A stretch of DNA of 62,726 nucleotides from an uncultured Erythrobacteraceae bacterium (GTDB lineage Bacteria; Pseudomonadota; Alphaproteobacteria; Sphingomonadales; Sphingomonadaceae). The stretch lies in assembly GCA_946482075.1 (NCBI GenBank), contig CAMLQG010000007.1, positions 1 through 62,726 of the forward strand. The letters run 5' to 3'. The notes under the pieces were generated by a model. The model was given only the letters and a program-made list of their open reading frames with translations. It had not been told where the DNA came from and did no database searches. A program made the position numbers and the translations under genes. Shown piece after piece: positions 17,909-25,939 of this stretch (its first letter is position 1; each line of letters opens with the position of its first letter).

Positions 17909-18375
17909 AACATCCCCAGTTCGAGCTTGGCTTCGTCACTCATCTTGGACGGGTCCCAGGGCGGGTCCCAGACGATCTCCACTTTGGCGTCGCGCACGCC
18001 CGGAACCGCGCCCACGCGCAGTTCCACTTCACCCGGCATGCTTTCCGCCACCGGGCAATGCGGCGTGGTGAGCGTCATGATCACTTTCGCATCCGCATCC
18101 CGGGTCACTTCGACGCCGTAGATCAGGCCGAGATCATAGATGTTCACCGGGATTTCCGGATCGTAGATCTCGCGCAGCGCCGCGACCACGCCTTCGTAGA
18201 GCGCGCCGCCCGGTTCGCCCGGAACCGCGCCCGAGGGCTTTTCCTGCAGGAAACCCTCGAGATAGTCGCGCTTGCGCTCGCCGCTCTCGCTCGCATCTTC
18301 CACGCGGGCGCGGCGCGGCGTTTCCACGCTGTCCACTTCCTCGACCTGGAACTTCTCGGAGTTCTCGTCACTCAT
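17905..18375 (-). CDS. sufT: DUF59/MIP18-family Fe-S assembly factor (SufT-like)
   Basis: This 156-residue protein has a charged, disordered first 50 residues and then the MIP18/DUF59 domain with DPEIPVNIYDLGLIYGV and TPHCPVAESMPGEVE, holding the conserved Cys. SufT-type proteins help mature Fe-S enzymes when demand is high. It lacks the HesB-like or ApbC fusion seen elsewhere. Start and stop both overlap neighbouring suf genes by 4 bases, which supports a role in cluster assembly. Confidence 0.88.
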   Translation of the reverse strand: MSDENSEKFQVEEVDSVETPRRARVEDASESGERKRDYLEGFLQEKPSGAVPGEPGGALYEGVVAALREIYDPEIPVNIYDLGLIYGVEVTRDADAKVIMTLTTPHCPVAESMPGEVELRVGAVPGVRDAKVEIVWDPPWDPSKMSDEAKLELGML

Positions 18376-19583
18376 CCGAAGATTCTCCTGGTGCGGTCGA
18401 TGCCGCGCAGCAGCGCCTCGACGTCACCTTCATCATTATAGACCCCAAAGCTCGCCCGCGCCGTCGCCGGTACGCCGAGATGCTCCATCAACGGCTGGGC
18501 GCAATGGTGCCCGGCCCGGATGGCGACATTCTCTTCATCCAATATGGTGCCGAGATCGTGGGGATGAACCCCCTCCATCACGAAGCTGACGATTCCGGTG
18601 GAGGCATCCGGCCCGAACAGGCGGATATCGTTCCTGCGCCGAAGCTCGTCCCGCACCCGGTCGGCCAGCGCGATCTCGTGCGCATGGATCGCATCGAGCC
18701 CGATCGCATCGATATAATCCATCGCCGCATGCAGTGCGATCGCTTCCACGATCGCCGGCGTGCCCGCTTCGAAGCGCTGCGGGGGCGGGGCATAGGTCGT
18801 CTTCGCGAAAGTCACCCGGTCGATCATCGAGCCGCCGCCATGATAGGGCGGCATCGCTTCGAGCAATTTCGAACGCGCCCACAGCGCGCCGATGCCGGTT
18901 GGACCATAGAGCTTGTGGCCGGAAAAAACGTAGAAATCGCAATCCATTGCGGTGACGTCCACGCCGATTCGCGGCACGGCCTGGCACCCGTCGATCAGGA
19001 GCTTGGCTCCCACTGCATGGGCGAGATCGGCCGCACGCCGCGCGTCGAGCAGCGAGCCGAGCACGTTCGAGACATGGGCGAAGGCCACGAGCTTGTGCTG
19101 CGGCGTGAGCATGCGTTCGGCCGCGTCGAGATCGATCCGGCCATCCGGCGTCAGCGGGCAGACATCGATCTCCACGCCGGTCCGGTCGCGCAGCAGCTGC
19201 CAGGACACGATGTTGGAATGATGTTCGAGCACGGACAGCAGGATGCGATCGCCTGCCTTGAGGTTCGTATCCCCCCAGCTCGACGCGACGAGGTTGATCC
19301 CCTCGGTCGCGCCGCGCACGAAGACGATCTCTTCTTCCTTGCCGCCGATGAACCGGGCAACCCGGCGCCGCGCGGCTTCATAAGCCAGCGTCATCTCGGC
19401 GGAACGCGAATAGACGCCGCGATGGACGGTGGCGTAATCCACGCCCATGGCCTTCACGGTCGCGTCCAGCACCGCCTGCGGCTTCTGCGCGGTCGCGGCG
19501 CTGTCGAGATAGTGCCAGGGTGCGCCCGAAGCGGTCAGAAGCCCGGGGAAATCGGCTTTGCGGCTGGCGGTCAGGACGGTCAT
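18372..19583 (-). CDS. sufS: Cysteine desulfurase SufS
   Basis: This 403-residue, PLP-dependent group II cysteine desulfurase donates sulfur for cluster assembly. Recognised features are YLDSAATAQKP near the N-terminus, VHRGVYSRSA, FVRGATEGINLVASSW, the PLP lysine in FSGHKLYGPTG and the persulfide Cys in RAGHHCAQP. Length and motifs are standard. A dedicated SufE activator is not in this operon. ATGA overlaps occur at both ends. Confidence 0.95.
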   Translation of the reverse strand: MTVLTASRKADFPGLLTASGAPWHYLDSAATAQKPQAVLDATVKAMGVDYATVHRGVYSRSAEMTLAYEAARRRVARFIGGKEEEIVFVRGATEGINLVASSWGDTNLKAGDRILLSVLEHHSNIVSWQLLRDRTGVEIDVCPLTPDGRIDLDAAERMLTPQHKLVAFAHVSNVLGSLLDARRAADLAHAVGAKLLIDGCQAVPRIGVDVTAMDCDFYVFSGHKLYGPTGIGALWARSKLLEAMPPYHGGGSMIDRVTFAKTTYAPPPQRFEAGTPAIVEAIALHAAMDYIDAIGLDAIHAHEIALADRVRDELRRRNDIRLFGPDASTGIVSFVMEGVHPHDLGTILDEENVAIRAGHHCAQPLMEHLGVPATARASFGVYNDEGDVEALLRGIDRTRRIFG

Positions 19584-20353
19584 GCCACTCTCGCGTCGAG
19601 TACCGACAGGGCGCTGTCGAGCAGGTTTTCGCGCAGCGCTTCGTTGTCCAGGCCGATAAAGGCATCGGCGATGAAAGCGCGGACCAGCAGCTTGCGCGCG
19701 ACTTCGGGCGGCAGGCCGCGCGCGGCCATGTAGAACCCGGCCTTCTCATCCAGCGCGCCGATCGCCGCGCCATGGGCGCATTTGACGTCGTCGGCGAAGA
19801 TCTCCAGCTCCGGCCGGGCGTGGGCGCTCGCGCCCTGATCGAGCAGGATCGCCTTGAAGTTCTGCGCGGCATCTGTCTTCTGCCCGTCGCGGCCGACTTC
19901 GATCCGGCCGATGAAATTGCCGGTGCCCTGACCCCAATGCACGGCGCGTACCGTCTGGTTCGAGGTTGCCTCGGGCGTGTTGTGAAGCACGCGGGTGACG
20001 AATTCCTGCGTCGTCTGCCCGCCGCCCAGAGTCACGCCCCCGAACTCGAAATGCGCAGCCTTCGCCAGGTGAACTTCCACTTCCATCCGCGCATAGCGAT
20101 CCGCATTGGCGATGGCGAAGAGCGCGAAGCGGCCGCCTTCCCCCACATGGACGCGCAGCCGGTCGACCGCGCTCACCACGTTGCGGCCGCCGAAGAACCC
20201 GGCGATCTCCTGCCGGGTTTCGCCCGCGGCCACGGTGAACTCGCGCCAATCCGCGAAGCCCGGCACTTCGGCCAGCGCTTCGACATCGGAATAGCGCCAG
20301 TCTTCCTCGGCCCGGGTGGGCAGGTTGCTGGGAAGGGTCGCTGCCGTCGTCAC
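19580..20353 (-). CDS. sufD: SufD subunit of the SufBCD scaffold
   Basis: A GTG start gives 257 residues. The beta-helix core region is recognisable: VHWGQGTGNFIGRIEV, then ILLDQGASAHARPELEIFADDVKCAHGAAIGALDEKAGFYMAARG, with the conserved CAHGA motif. It is much shorter than the E. coli protein of about 420 residues, because the N-terminal domain is reduced to about 60 residues, as in other sphingomonads. SufD pairs with SufB on SufC dimers. It overlaps sufC and sufS by 4 bases each. Confidence 0.92.
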   Translation of the reverse strand: MTTAATLPSNLPTRAEEDWRYSDVEALAEVPGFADWREFTVAAGETRQEIAGFFGGRNVVSAVDRLRVHVGEGGRFALFAIANADRYARMEVEVHLAKAAHFEFGGVTLGGGQTTQEFVTRVLHNTPEATSNQTVRAVHWGQGTGNFIGRIEVGRDGQKTDAAQNFKAILLDQGASAHARPELEIFADDVKCAHGAAIGALDEKAGFYMAARGLPPEVARKLLVRAFIADAFIGLDNEALRENLLDSALSVLDARVA

Positions 20354-21093
20354 GCGGTCACCGCCTCATAGCCTTCCTGCTCGAGCTGGAGCGCGAGCTC
20401 CGGCCCGCCCGACTTCACGATACGGCCGCCGGCCAGGATATGGACCTTGTCCGGCTGCACATAGTTCAGCAGGCGCTGGTAATGGGTGATGAGCAGCACG
20501 CCCTTGTCGGGCTTGCGCATGATCGCGTTGATCCCTTCGCCCACGATCTTGAGCGCGTCGATGTCGAGGCCGCTGTCGGTCTCGTCGAGGATCGCGAATT
20601 TCGGATCGAGGATGCCCATCTGGACCATCTCGGCGCGCTTCTTCTCGCCGCCGGAGAAGCCGACATTCACCGGCCGCTTGAGCATGTCCATGTCGAGCTT
20701 CAGGAGCCCCGCCTGCGCGCGTGCGAGCTTGAGGAAATCGCCGCCCGACAGCTCTTCCTCGCCGCGATAGCGGCGCTGGGCGTTCAGCGCTTCGCGCAGG
20801 AACTGGACGTTGGAGACGCCGGGAATCTCGACCGGATACTGGAAGCCGAGGAACAGGCCGGCCGCGGCGCGCTCATGGGGTTCGAGATCGAGCAGGTCCT
20901 GGCCGTCGAACTCCACCGAGCCGCCGGTGACGTCATAGCCCGGCCGGCCGCCGAGCGTGTAGCCGAGCGTCGACTTGCCGGCCCCGTTCGGCCCCATGAT
21001 CGCATGGACCTCGCCCGCATTCACGGTGAGCGTGAGGCCCTTGAGGATGGGCGTGCCGAAGACTTCGGCCTGGAGATTATCGATCTTGAGCAT
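20350..21093 (-). CDS. sufC: SufC ATPase of the SufBCD scaffold
   Basis: This 247-residue ABC-type ATPase has Walker A GPNGAGKST, the SufC-specific ABC signature FSGGEKKRAEM, and Walker B FAILDETDSGLDID, followed by the H-loop ITHYQR. It drives the conformational change in SufB-SufD. The ATG at 21093 lies inside the last codons of an upstream small ORF (stop 21077), an overlap of 17 bases, so its translation may depend on the preceding cistron. Confidence 0.97.
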   Translation of the reverse strand: MLKIDNLQAEVFGTPILKGLTLTVNAGEVHAIMGPNGAGKSTLGYTLGGRPGYDVTGGSVEFDGQDLLDLEPHERAAAGLFLGFQYPVEIPGVSNVQFLREALNAQRRYRGEEELSGGDFLKLARAQAGLLKLDMDMLKRPVNVGFSGGEKKRAEMVQMGILDPKFAILDETDSGLDIDALKIVGEGINAIMRKPDKGVLLITHYQRLLNYVQPDKVHILAGGRIVKSGGPELALQLEQEGYEAVTA

Positions 21094-21181
21094 TTTTGTC
21101 CTTCATGCGCCTCCGGCGGGCGCCGAGAATGATCGGGAAAAGAACTGCGACAACAATCGCGATCCAGCTGGCCTCGCTCAT
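21077..21181 (-). CDS. Predicted 34-residue single-span membrane microprotein in the suf operon
   Basis: ATG at 21181 to TAA at 21077-21079. The residues run from MSEASW through a hydrophobic helix (about 6-20, IAIVVAVLFPIILG) to the basic stretch ARRRRMKDK, so a single membrane span with a cytoplasmic C-terminus is predicted by the positive-inside rule. The ATG overlaps the DUF559 stop as ATGA, exactly like the other operon junctions, and the 3' end overlaps the sufC start by 17 bases. Real translation is supported by this spacing. The function is unknown, and tethering Suf components to the membrane is only a thought. Confidence 0.55.
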   Translation of the reverse strand: MSEASWIAIVVAVLFPIILGARRRRMKDKNAQDR

Positions 21182-21672
21182 CGTCGGGCTCCTTCGTTCG
21201 AGGGATCGGAACGGGGCCGGGCGGCAGCGCGCTTGCGATCGAACGGCTTCTGCAGTTCGATCAGGATCGCCTGCAGCACGCCCTCCAGGTTCTGCATCAC
21301 CTCGTCACTCGTGAAACGCAGCACGCGGATGCCGACATCGATCAGCTTCTTGTCGCGCAGCGCATCTATTGCCGGGTTGTCGTGCGTATCGCCATCGATC
21401 TCGACCACCAGCCAGCGTGCGGGGCAGGCGAAATCGGCGATGGCCGAGCCCACCACCTGCTGGCGGCGGAACTTGAAGCCGCCGAGTTGTTGATTGTTCA
21501 GCCTCGACCATAACCGCTTCTCGGGTTCGGTGGGGTTTCTGCGCATGTCCCGCGCATATTCATGCAGGCGATCGAGGCGTGAGACGGAGATCCCCCACCC
21601 CCGGCCCCTCCCCTGAAGGGGAGGGGAGTCCTGGCGCTGTGCCTCATCGCGAAGGGTCAGCGTCTTCCTCAC
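21178..21672 (-). CDS. DUF559 (Vsr/MutH-like fold) protein inside the suf operon
   Basis: A GTG at 21672, overlapping the sufB stop, gives 164 residues; an ATG at 21546 would give 122. The DUF559 domain is clear: [16 protein letters not shown], then [28 protein letters not shown] and VLRFTSDEV, which is the restriction-endonuclease-like core with acidic residues and a QxxxG-x-x-x-x-DF pattern. Members resemble very-short-patch repair nucleases, but activity is mostly untested. Residues about 16-26 of the longer form are encoded by a GC-rich palindrome, which hints that the true start may be downstream. Confidence 0.8.
   Translation of the reverse strand: MRKTLTLRDEAQRQDSPPLQGRGRGWGISVSRLDRLHEYARDMRRNPTEPEKRLWSRLNNQQLGGFKFRRQQVVGSAIADFACPARWLVVEIDGDTHDNPAIDALRDKKLIDVGIRVLRFTSDEVMQNLEGVLQAILIELQKPFDRKRAAARPRSDPSNEGARR
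21605..21626. repeat. GC-rich palindromic element inside the DUF559 5' region
   Basis: CCCCTCCCCT and AGGGGAGGGG form a perfect 10-bp inverted repeat with a GA loop. Elements of this type are scattered between genes in alphaproteobacteria and, when translated, give Pro-Leu-Gln-Gly-Arg-Gly-like peptides. Here it falls at the N-terminus of the DUF559 frame, between sufB and the conserved domain. Confidence 0.7.
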
Positions 21673-23144
21673 CCCACGCTCCCCTCGAGCGAAATCCCCA
21701 GCAGCTTCTGGGCTTCGACCGCGAATTCCATCGGCAGCTGCTGCAGCACTTCCTTGGCGAAGCCGTTGACGATCAGGGCCACGGCCTCTTCCGGGCCCAG
21801 CCCGCGCTGCATCGCGTAGAACAGCTGATCGTCGCTGATCTTGCTCGTCGTCGCTTCATGCTCGACCTGCGCGGAAGGGTTGCGCACTTCGATGTAAGGC
21901 ACGGTATGCGCGCCGCATTCCGCGCCCAGCAGCAGCGAATCGCACTGGGTGAAATTGCGCACGCCATCGGCTGTCGCCGCCACGCGGACCAGCCCGCGAT
22001 AGGTGTTGTTCGATTTGCCCGCGCTGATCCCCTTGGACACGATGGTGGAGCGGCTGCCCTTACCGTTGTGGATCATCTTGGTGCCGGTATCGGCCTGCTG
22101 GTGATTGTTCGTGACGGCCACCGAGTAGAACTCGCCCACCGAATCCTCGCCATTCAGCACGCAGGACGGGTATTTCCAGGTGATCGCGCTGCCGGTTTCG
22201 ACCTGGGTCCAGCTGACCTTGCTCCGCTTGCCCTGGCACAGCGCCCGCTTGGTGACGAAATTATAGATCCCGCCCTTGCCCTGCGCATCGCCGGGATACC
22301 AGTTCTGGACGGTGGAATATTTGATCTCCGCATCGTCTAGGGCGACCAGTTCCACCACGGCTGCGTGCAGCTGGTTCTCGTCGCGCTGCGGGGCGGTGCA
22401 GCCTTCCAGATAGGAGACGTAGCTGCCTTTGTCCGCCACGATCAGGGTGCGTTCGAACTGGCCGGTATTCTCCGCATTGATGCGAAAGTAGGTGGACAAT
22501 TCCATCGGGCAGCGCACGCCTTCGGGGATGTAGACGAAGGTTCCGTCGGAGAAGACCGCGCAATTGAGCGCGGCGAAGTAATTGTCGTGCATCGGCACGA
22601 CCTTGCCCAGCCAGCGCTTCACCAGCTCGGGATATTCGCGGATCGCCTCGCTGATCGAGAGGAAGATCACGCCCGCGCGCTTCAGCTCCTCGCGGAAGGT
22701 CGTTGCGACGCTGACGCTGTCGAACACCGCGTCGACCGCGACCTTGCGCGCGCCCTCGACCCCGGCGAGCACCTTCTGCTCCTCGATCGGGATGCCGAGC
22801 TTCTCATAGACGCGCAGGATCTCGGGATCGACCTCGTCCAGGCTCTTCAGCGCTTCCTTCGCCTTGGGCGCGGCGTAGTAATAGGCGTCCTGGTAATCGA
22901 TCGGCGGGATGGCGAGCTTCGCCCATTCCGGCTCCTTCATGGTGAGCCAGTGGCGATAGGCCTTCAGCCGCCATTCGAGCATCCATTCCGGCTCGTTCTT
23001 CTTGGCCGAGATGAAGCGGACGATATCCTCGTTCAGCCCCTTGGGCGCGAATTCCTGCTCGATATCCGAGTGGAAGCCCCACTCGTAGGTTTCGAGCTTC
23101 TTCGCAGCCTCGCGCGCTTCCAGATCTCTGATCTCGTCGGTCAA
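21669..23144 (-). CDS. sufB: SufB scaffold protein
   Basis: A TTG at 23144 (TTGA overlap with the regulator stop) gives 491 residues, normal for SufB. The conserved pattern is strong: [105 protein letters not shown] and the C-terminal [21 protein letters not shown]. It assembles [4Fe-4S] clusters together with SufC and SufD. Confidence 0.97.
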   Translation of the reverse strand: MTDEIRDLEAREAAKKLETYEWGFHSDIEQEFAPKGLNEDIVRFISAKKNEPEWMLEWRLKAYRHWLTMKEPEWAKLAIPPIDYQDAYYYAAPKAKEALKSLDEVDPEILRVYEKLGIPIEEQKVLAGVEGARKVAVDAVFDSVSVATTFREELKRAGVIFLSISEAIREYPELVKRWLGKVVPMHDNYFAALNCAVFSDGTFVYIPEGVRCPMELSTYFRINAENTGQFERTLIVADKGSYVSYLEGCTAPQRDENQLHAAVVELVALDDAEIKYSTVQNWYPGDAQGKGGIYNFVTKRALCQGKRSKVSWTQVETGSAITWKYPSCVLNGEDSVGEFYSVAVTNNHQQADTGTKMIHNGKGSRSTIVSKGISAGKSNNTYRGLVRVAATADGVRNFTQCDSLLLGAECGAHTVPYIEVRNPSAQVEHEATTSKISDDQLFYAMQRGLGPEEAVALIVNGFAKEVLQQLPMEFAVEAQKLLGISLEGSVG

Positions 23145-23620
23145 TTTGCAGCTCCAGTCGCTTCGAGAGCAGTTGCGAAGCGGTGTCCAGCCTGCAGGCC
23201 CGTATCAGCCGGGACGTGCGGGGAGGACAGATTCGAAAGGGAAATACCGGCAAGCGCACCGCGCATCGCCTGGTTCACCATCGGCCAGTGCGGCCGAACG
23301 GCGCAGCATTGTTCGAGGCCGCAATCATGGCGACCGGTTTCGACACAGGCGGTGAGCGCGATCGGGCCTTCCACAGCCTCGACAATATCGGCCAGCGTGA
23401 TCGCGGCTGCCGGGCGCGCCAGCTGCAACCCACCCCGCGCACCGCGCACGGAACGCAACAGCCCGGCGGCTGTCAACCGGCTGACCAACTTCTGCACCGT
23501 GGGCGCAGGCAGCCCGGTTTCCGAGGCCAGCTGCGCGGCGGATACGCGCGCGCCGCCGCAATGGCGCGCCGCGGCGCTCATCGTGACGACGGCATAATCG
23601 GCCATGCTCGAAAGGCGCAT
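23141..23620 (-). CDS. Rrf2-family Fe-S regulator of the suf operon
   Basis: This 159-residue protein has a winged helix of the Rrf2/IscR type ([20 protein letters not shown], then [20 protein letters not shown] and [11 protein letters not shown]). The cysteine cluster [16 protein letters not shown] is likely to bind an Fe-S cluster. As the first gene of the operon it probably senses cluster status and controls its own transcription. A palindrome at 23640-23652 is a candidate operator. This is the sphingomonad suf regulator; it is not the cyanobacterial SufR. Confidence 0.93.
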   Translation of the reverse strand: MRLSSMADYAVVTMSAAARHCGGARVSAAQLASETGLPAPTVQKLVSRLTAAGLLRSVRGARGGLQLARPAAAITLADIVEAVEGPIALTACVETGRHDCGLEQCCAVRPHWPMVNQAMRGALAGISLSNLSSPHVPADTGLQAGHRFATALEATGAAN

Positions 23621-23639
23621 GAGAACCCGGCTCCGGTTA

Positions 23640-23652
23640 AATCAGACTGATT
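23640..23652. promoter_or_regulatory. Candidate operator of the suf operon
   Basis: AATCAG-A-CTGATT is a perfect 13-bp palindrome 20 bp upstream of the regulator start. On the minus strand it overlaps a plausible -10 (GATTTA), so binding would block transcription. It is the only intergenic space of any size in front of the nine-gene operon. Confidence 0.5.
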
Positions 23653-23688
23653 CGTTCCGGTTTCACTTAGGGACGCAAGCGCGGTATT

Positions 23689-24606
23689 TCAATCCGCGTC
23701 TGGATGACGCCCCCATGGCGCGATCCGCCGGAGATTCCGCATCTGCAGCCATTGGTTGAGAATCGGGCTGCGGGCCTCCTGCAGCTGGGACGGCGTACGG
23801 CCCAGAAACGACCGGATCTCGCGGATCATATGCGGCTGATCGTAGAAATAGTTCATCACCGCGGCCAGCGCCCGCGCGCTTGCCTTGGGATTGGACAGAA
23901 CGGCCGCAGCGCGGATCGCCCGTGATTTGCGCCACAGCGCATGCGGCGGCAAGCCCAGATAGCGCTCGGTCAACCGCTGGACCTGTCGGGCTGAATAGCC
24001 GGTCTCGCGAATCAGGGGTTCCAGATCCGGCGCGGCCGGACCGACCAGCCAGGCGACCGCCTTCCCGATGAACTGCTCGTGCCTGGGATTGACCGGGCGC
24101 AGCCGGCGTTCGATTTCAAGGCTGAAGCGATCGACGATCTCGTGCGGCAAAAGTGCACCCGCTCGATATCCGGCACGCCATTCCTCTCCAAGGTCCTTGA
24201 ATTCCGGCGCGATCCATTCGGCGGCGTCATAGACCCGATTGCCATGGATCGCCGCGTCGAGTTGCGCGAGAGCAGCCCAGCCAAGCGGCGTCAGCACCGC
24301 GCAGATCGCATGGAAAGGTCCGGAAACTTCGAACAGGGCCGCGCGCGAACACGGCGTGTAGAGCGCGATCGGAGCGATCGGGTCCCTCGCGCCGCCGGGA
24401 AAGCTCACATGGCCCTCACCTCGCGCGTTGAAGACCAGATGCGCCAGATTGGACGGATGGATATCCCGGATGCACGGATCGTCACATCGTATGAGATAGA
24501 AGGTCGAAACATAGGGCCGCAGCGATACCGCCGGCAGGAAATAGTCCGAAAAGAACGCCGCGCGCTTTTCCTTGCCCGGTGGACGTTCAGGATTGCCGGC
24601 CATCAT
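23689..24606 (-). CDS. AraC-family transcriptional regulator
   Basis: This 305-residue protein has an N-terminal AraC-like effector region (DYFLPAVSLRPYVSTFYLIR) and, at about residues 200-290, two helix-turn-helix motifs: LIRETGYSARQVQRLTERYLG and ALAAVMNYFYDQPHMIREIRSFLGRTPSQ. The last pattern is the AraC/XylS signature. ATG codons lie at 24606 and 24603. The signal and targets are unknown. Its stop lies 68 bp before the suf regulator on the same strand, but the intervening palindrome suggests separate units. Confidence 0.9.
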   Translation of the reverse strand: MMAGNPERPPGKEKRAAFFSDYFLPAVSLRPYVSTFYLIRCDDPCIRDIHPSNLAHLVFNARGEGHVSFPGGARDPIAPIALYTPCSRAALFEVSGPFHAICAVLTPLGWAALAQLDAAIHGNRVYDAAEWIAPEFKDLGEEWRAGYRAGALLPHEIVDRFSLEIERRLRPVNPRHEQFIGKAVAWLVGPAAPDLEPLIRETGYSARQVQRLTERYLGLPPHALWRKSRAIRAAAVLSNPKASARALAAVMNYFYDQPHMIREIRSFLGRTPSQLQEARSPILNQWLQMRNLRRIAPWGRHPDAD

Positions 24607-24671
24607 GGCAATGCTCTCGTCCAGAATACCTTCCCTTCAATGGCAGCCCCAGGGCAAGGGAGGCCATAACG

Positions 24672-24707
24672 AAAAAGGGGCGGCCTCACGATTACCGGAG
24701 GCCGCCC
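24672..24707 (-). terminator. Intrinsic terminator after the small ORF
   Basis: Read on the minus strand, GGGCGGCCTC (24707-24698), a 10-base loop and GAGGCCGCCC (24687-24678) form a perfect 10-bp stem followed by TTTTT (24676-24672). The last codons and the stop of the 54-residue ORF lie in the 5' arm and loop. Confidence 0.85.
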
Positions 24708-24856
24708 ACAAAGTTGAGGAACTCGTCGCAGATCGCTTCGAGCCCTTCGGGTCGCAGGGTCGTAATATGCGCCTTCGCGAGGGCAGGATTGTATGAAAGC
24801 GACAAATCTTCGCTGTCGGCGCAAGAAAATGCTCTCTTTTCGTTCTTTCTCGGCAT
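24692..24856 (-). CDS. Small 54-residue protein of unknown function
   Basis: The ATG at 24856 has GGGAAG five bases upstream, which supports this start over ATGs at 24895 and 24907 (the last would overlap the pyrD start). The product is soluble-looking, with a polar N-terminus (MPRKNEKRAF) and a patterned C-terminal half (NPALAKAHITTLRPEGLEA, then ICDEFLNFVGGLR) that could form an amphipathic helix. The TAA falls inside the loop of a strong terminator, so a short dedicated transcript of about 200 nt is expected. I do not recognise the family. A regulatory RNA with an incidental ORF is the alternative. Confidence 0.5.
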   Translation of the reverse strand: MPRKNEKRAFSCADSEDLSLSYNPALAKAHITTLRPEGLEAICDEFLNFVGGLR

Positions 24857-24905
24857 TTCGCTTCCCGCGTCGACAGCGGGGCACAGCTTTGCCATAGGCG
24901 CGGGC

Positions 24906-25937
24906 ATGAGCTACCGCCTGCTCCGCCCGATCCTGTTCTCGCTCGACGCGGAACGCGCGCATCATCTGGCGCTGGCCGCGCTGCGCATCCTGCCGGCAGG
25001 CCGGCCCGCTTCGGTGGGCAGCGTCCTGGCGACCGAAGTCGCGGGACTGCGCTTTCCAAACCCGATCGGCATGGCCGCAGGCTTCGACAAGGACGGCAAA
25101 GTGCCCGATGCGCTGCTCGGCCTCGGCTTCGGCTTCGCCGAAGTCGGCTCGATCACGCCGCTTCCGCAGCAAGGCAATCCCCGCCCGCGCCTGTTCCGGC
25201 TAGAGCAGGATCGGGCCGTGATCAATCGCATGGGCTTCAACAATGACGGCGCGGAGGCTGCACGGGCCCGTTTTGCCGACCGGGGAAGCAGGCCGGGCAT
25301 CCTCGGCATCAATATCGGCGCGAACAAGGATTCGGCCGACCGGATCGGCGACTATGCCGCGATGGCGCGGACCATGGCGCCCTACGCATCCTATCTCGCG
25401 GTCAATGTCAGCAGCCCCAATACGCCCGGCCTGCGCGCGCTGCAGGATGAAAGCGCGCTCACGGAGCTGCTCGACGCCGTGCTGGAAGCGCGCGGCAGCC
25501 ATGCTCCCCCGGTGTTCCTCAAAGTCGCGCCGGACCTGGAATCGGCGGATATCACCGCCATCTCCCGGATCGCGGCGGACAAGCGGCTTGGCGCGCTCAT
25601 CATCTCCAACACCACGATCACGCGCCCGCTGCTCAAGTCGCGCCATGCGGGCGAGACAGGCGGGCTTTCGGGCGCGCCGCTGCGCGACCTGGCACAGGAG
25701 ACGCTGCGCGCGTTCCGCAGGACGACCGGTGGCGCGGTGCCGCTGGTCGGCGTGGGCGGGATCGGTACGGCCGAGGATGCCTGGGTACGCATCCGTGCCG
25801 GGGCCAGCCTGGTGCAGATCTACAGTGCCATGATCTATGAAGGGCCGGGCATCGCGCGGCGGATCGCCGCCGGGCTGGAACGGCTCATGCGGCGCGACGG
25901 CTTCGCTTCCATTGCGGAGGCTGTCGGAAGCGAATAG
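24906..25937 (+). CDS. pyrD: Dihydroorotate dehydrogenase (quinone)
   Basis: The ATG at 24906 gives 343 residues. This class 2, membrane-associated enzyme oxidises dihydroorotate to orotate in pyrimidine synthesis and passes electrons to ubiquinone. The N-terminal helix segment MSYRLLRPILFSLDAERAHH fits the quinone tunnel. Core motifs are NPIGMAAGFDKDG, GFAEVGSITPLPQQGNPRPR, NRMGFNNDG, the catalytic Ser in NVSSPNTPGLR, and VGVGGIGTAEDAWVRIRAGA. The downstream ggt starts after 2 bases. Confidence 0.97.
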   Translation: MSYRLLRPILFSLDAERAHHLALAALRILPAGRPASVGSVLATEVAGLRFPNPIGMAAGFDKDGKVPDALLGLGFGFAEVGSITPLPQQGNPRPRLFRLEQDRAVINRMGFNNDGAEAARARFADRGSRPGILGINIGANKDSADRIGDYAAMARTMAPYASYLAVNVSSPNTPGLRALQDESALTELLDAVLEARGSHAPPVFLKVAPDLESADITAISRIAADKRLGALIISNTTITRPLLKSRHAGETGGLSGAPLRDLAQETLRAFRRTTGGAVPLVGVGGIGTAEDAWVRIRAGASLVQIYSAMIYEGPGIARRIAAGLERLMRRDGFASIAEAVGSE

Positions 25938-25939
25938 CC

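Noticed and set aside
24692..24856. Small ORF as a lasso-peptide or other modified-peptide precursor
   Set aside because: No processing, cyclase or export genes lie nearby, and the sequence has no suitable core.
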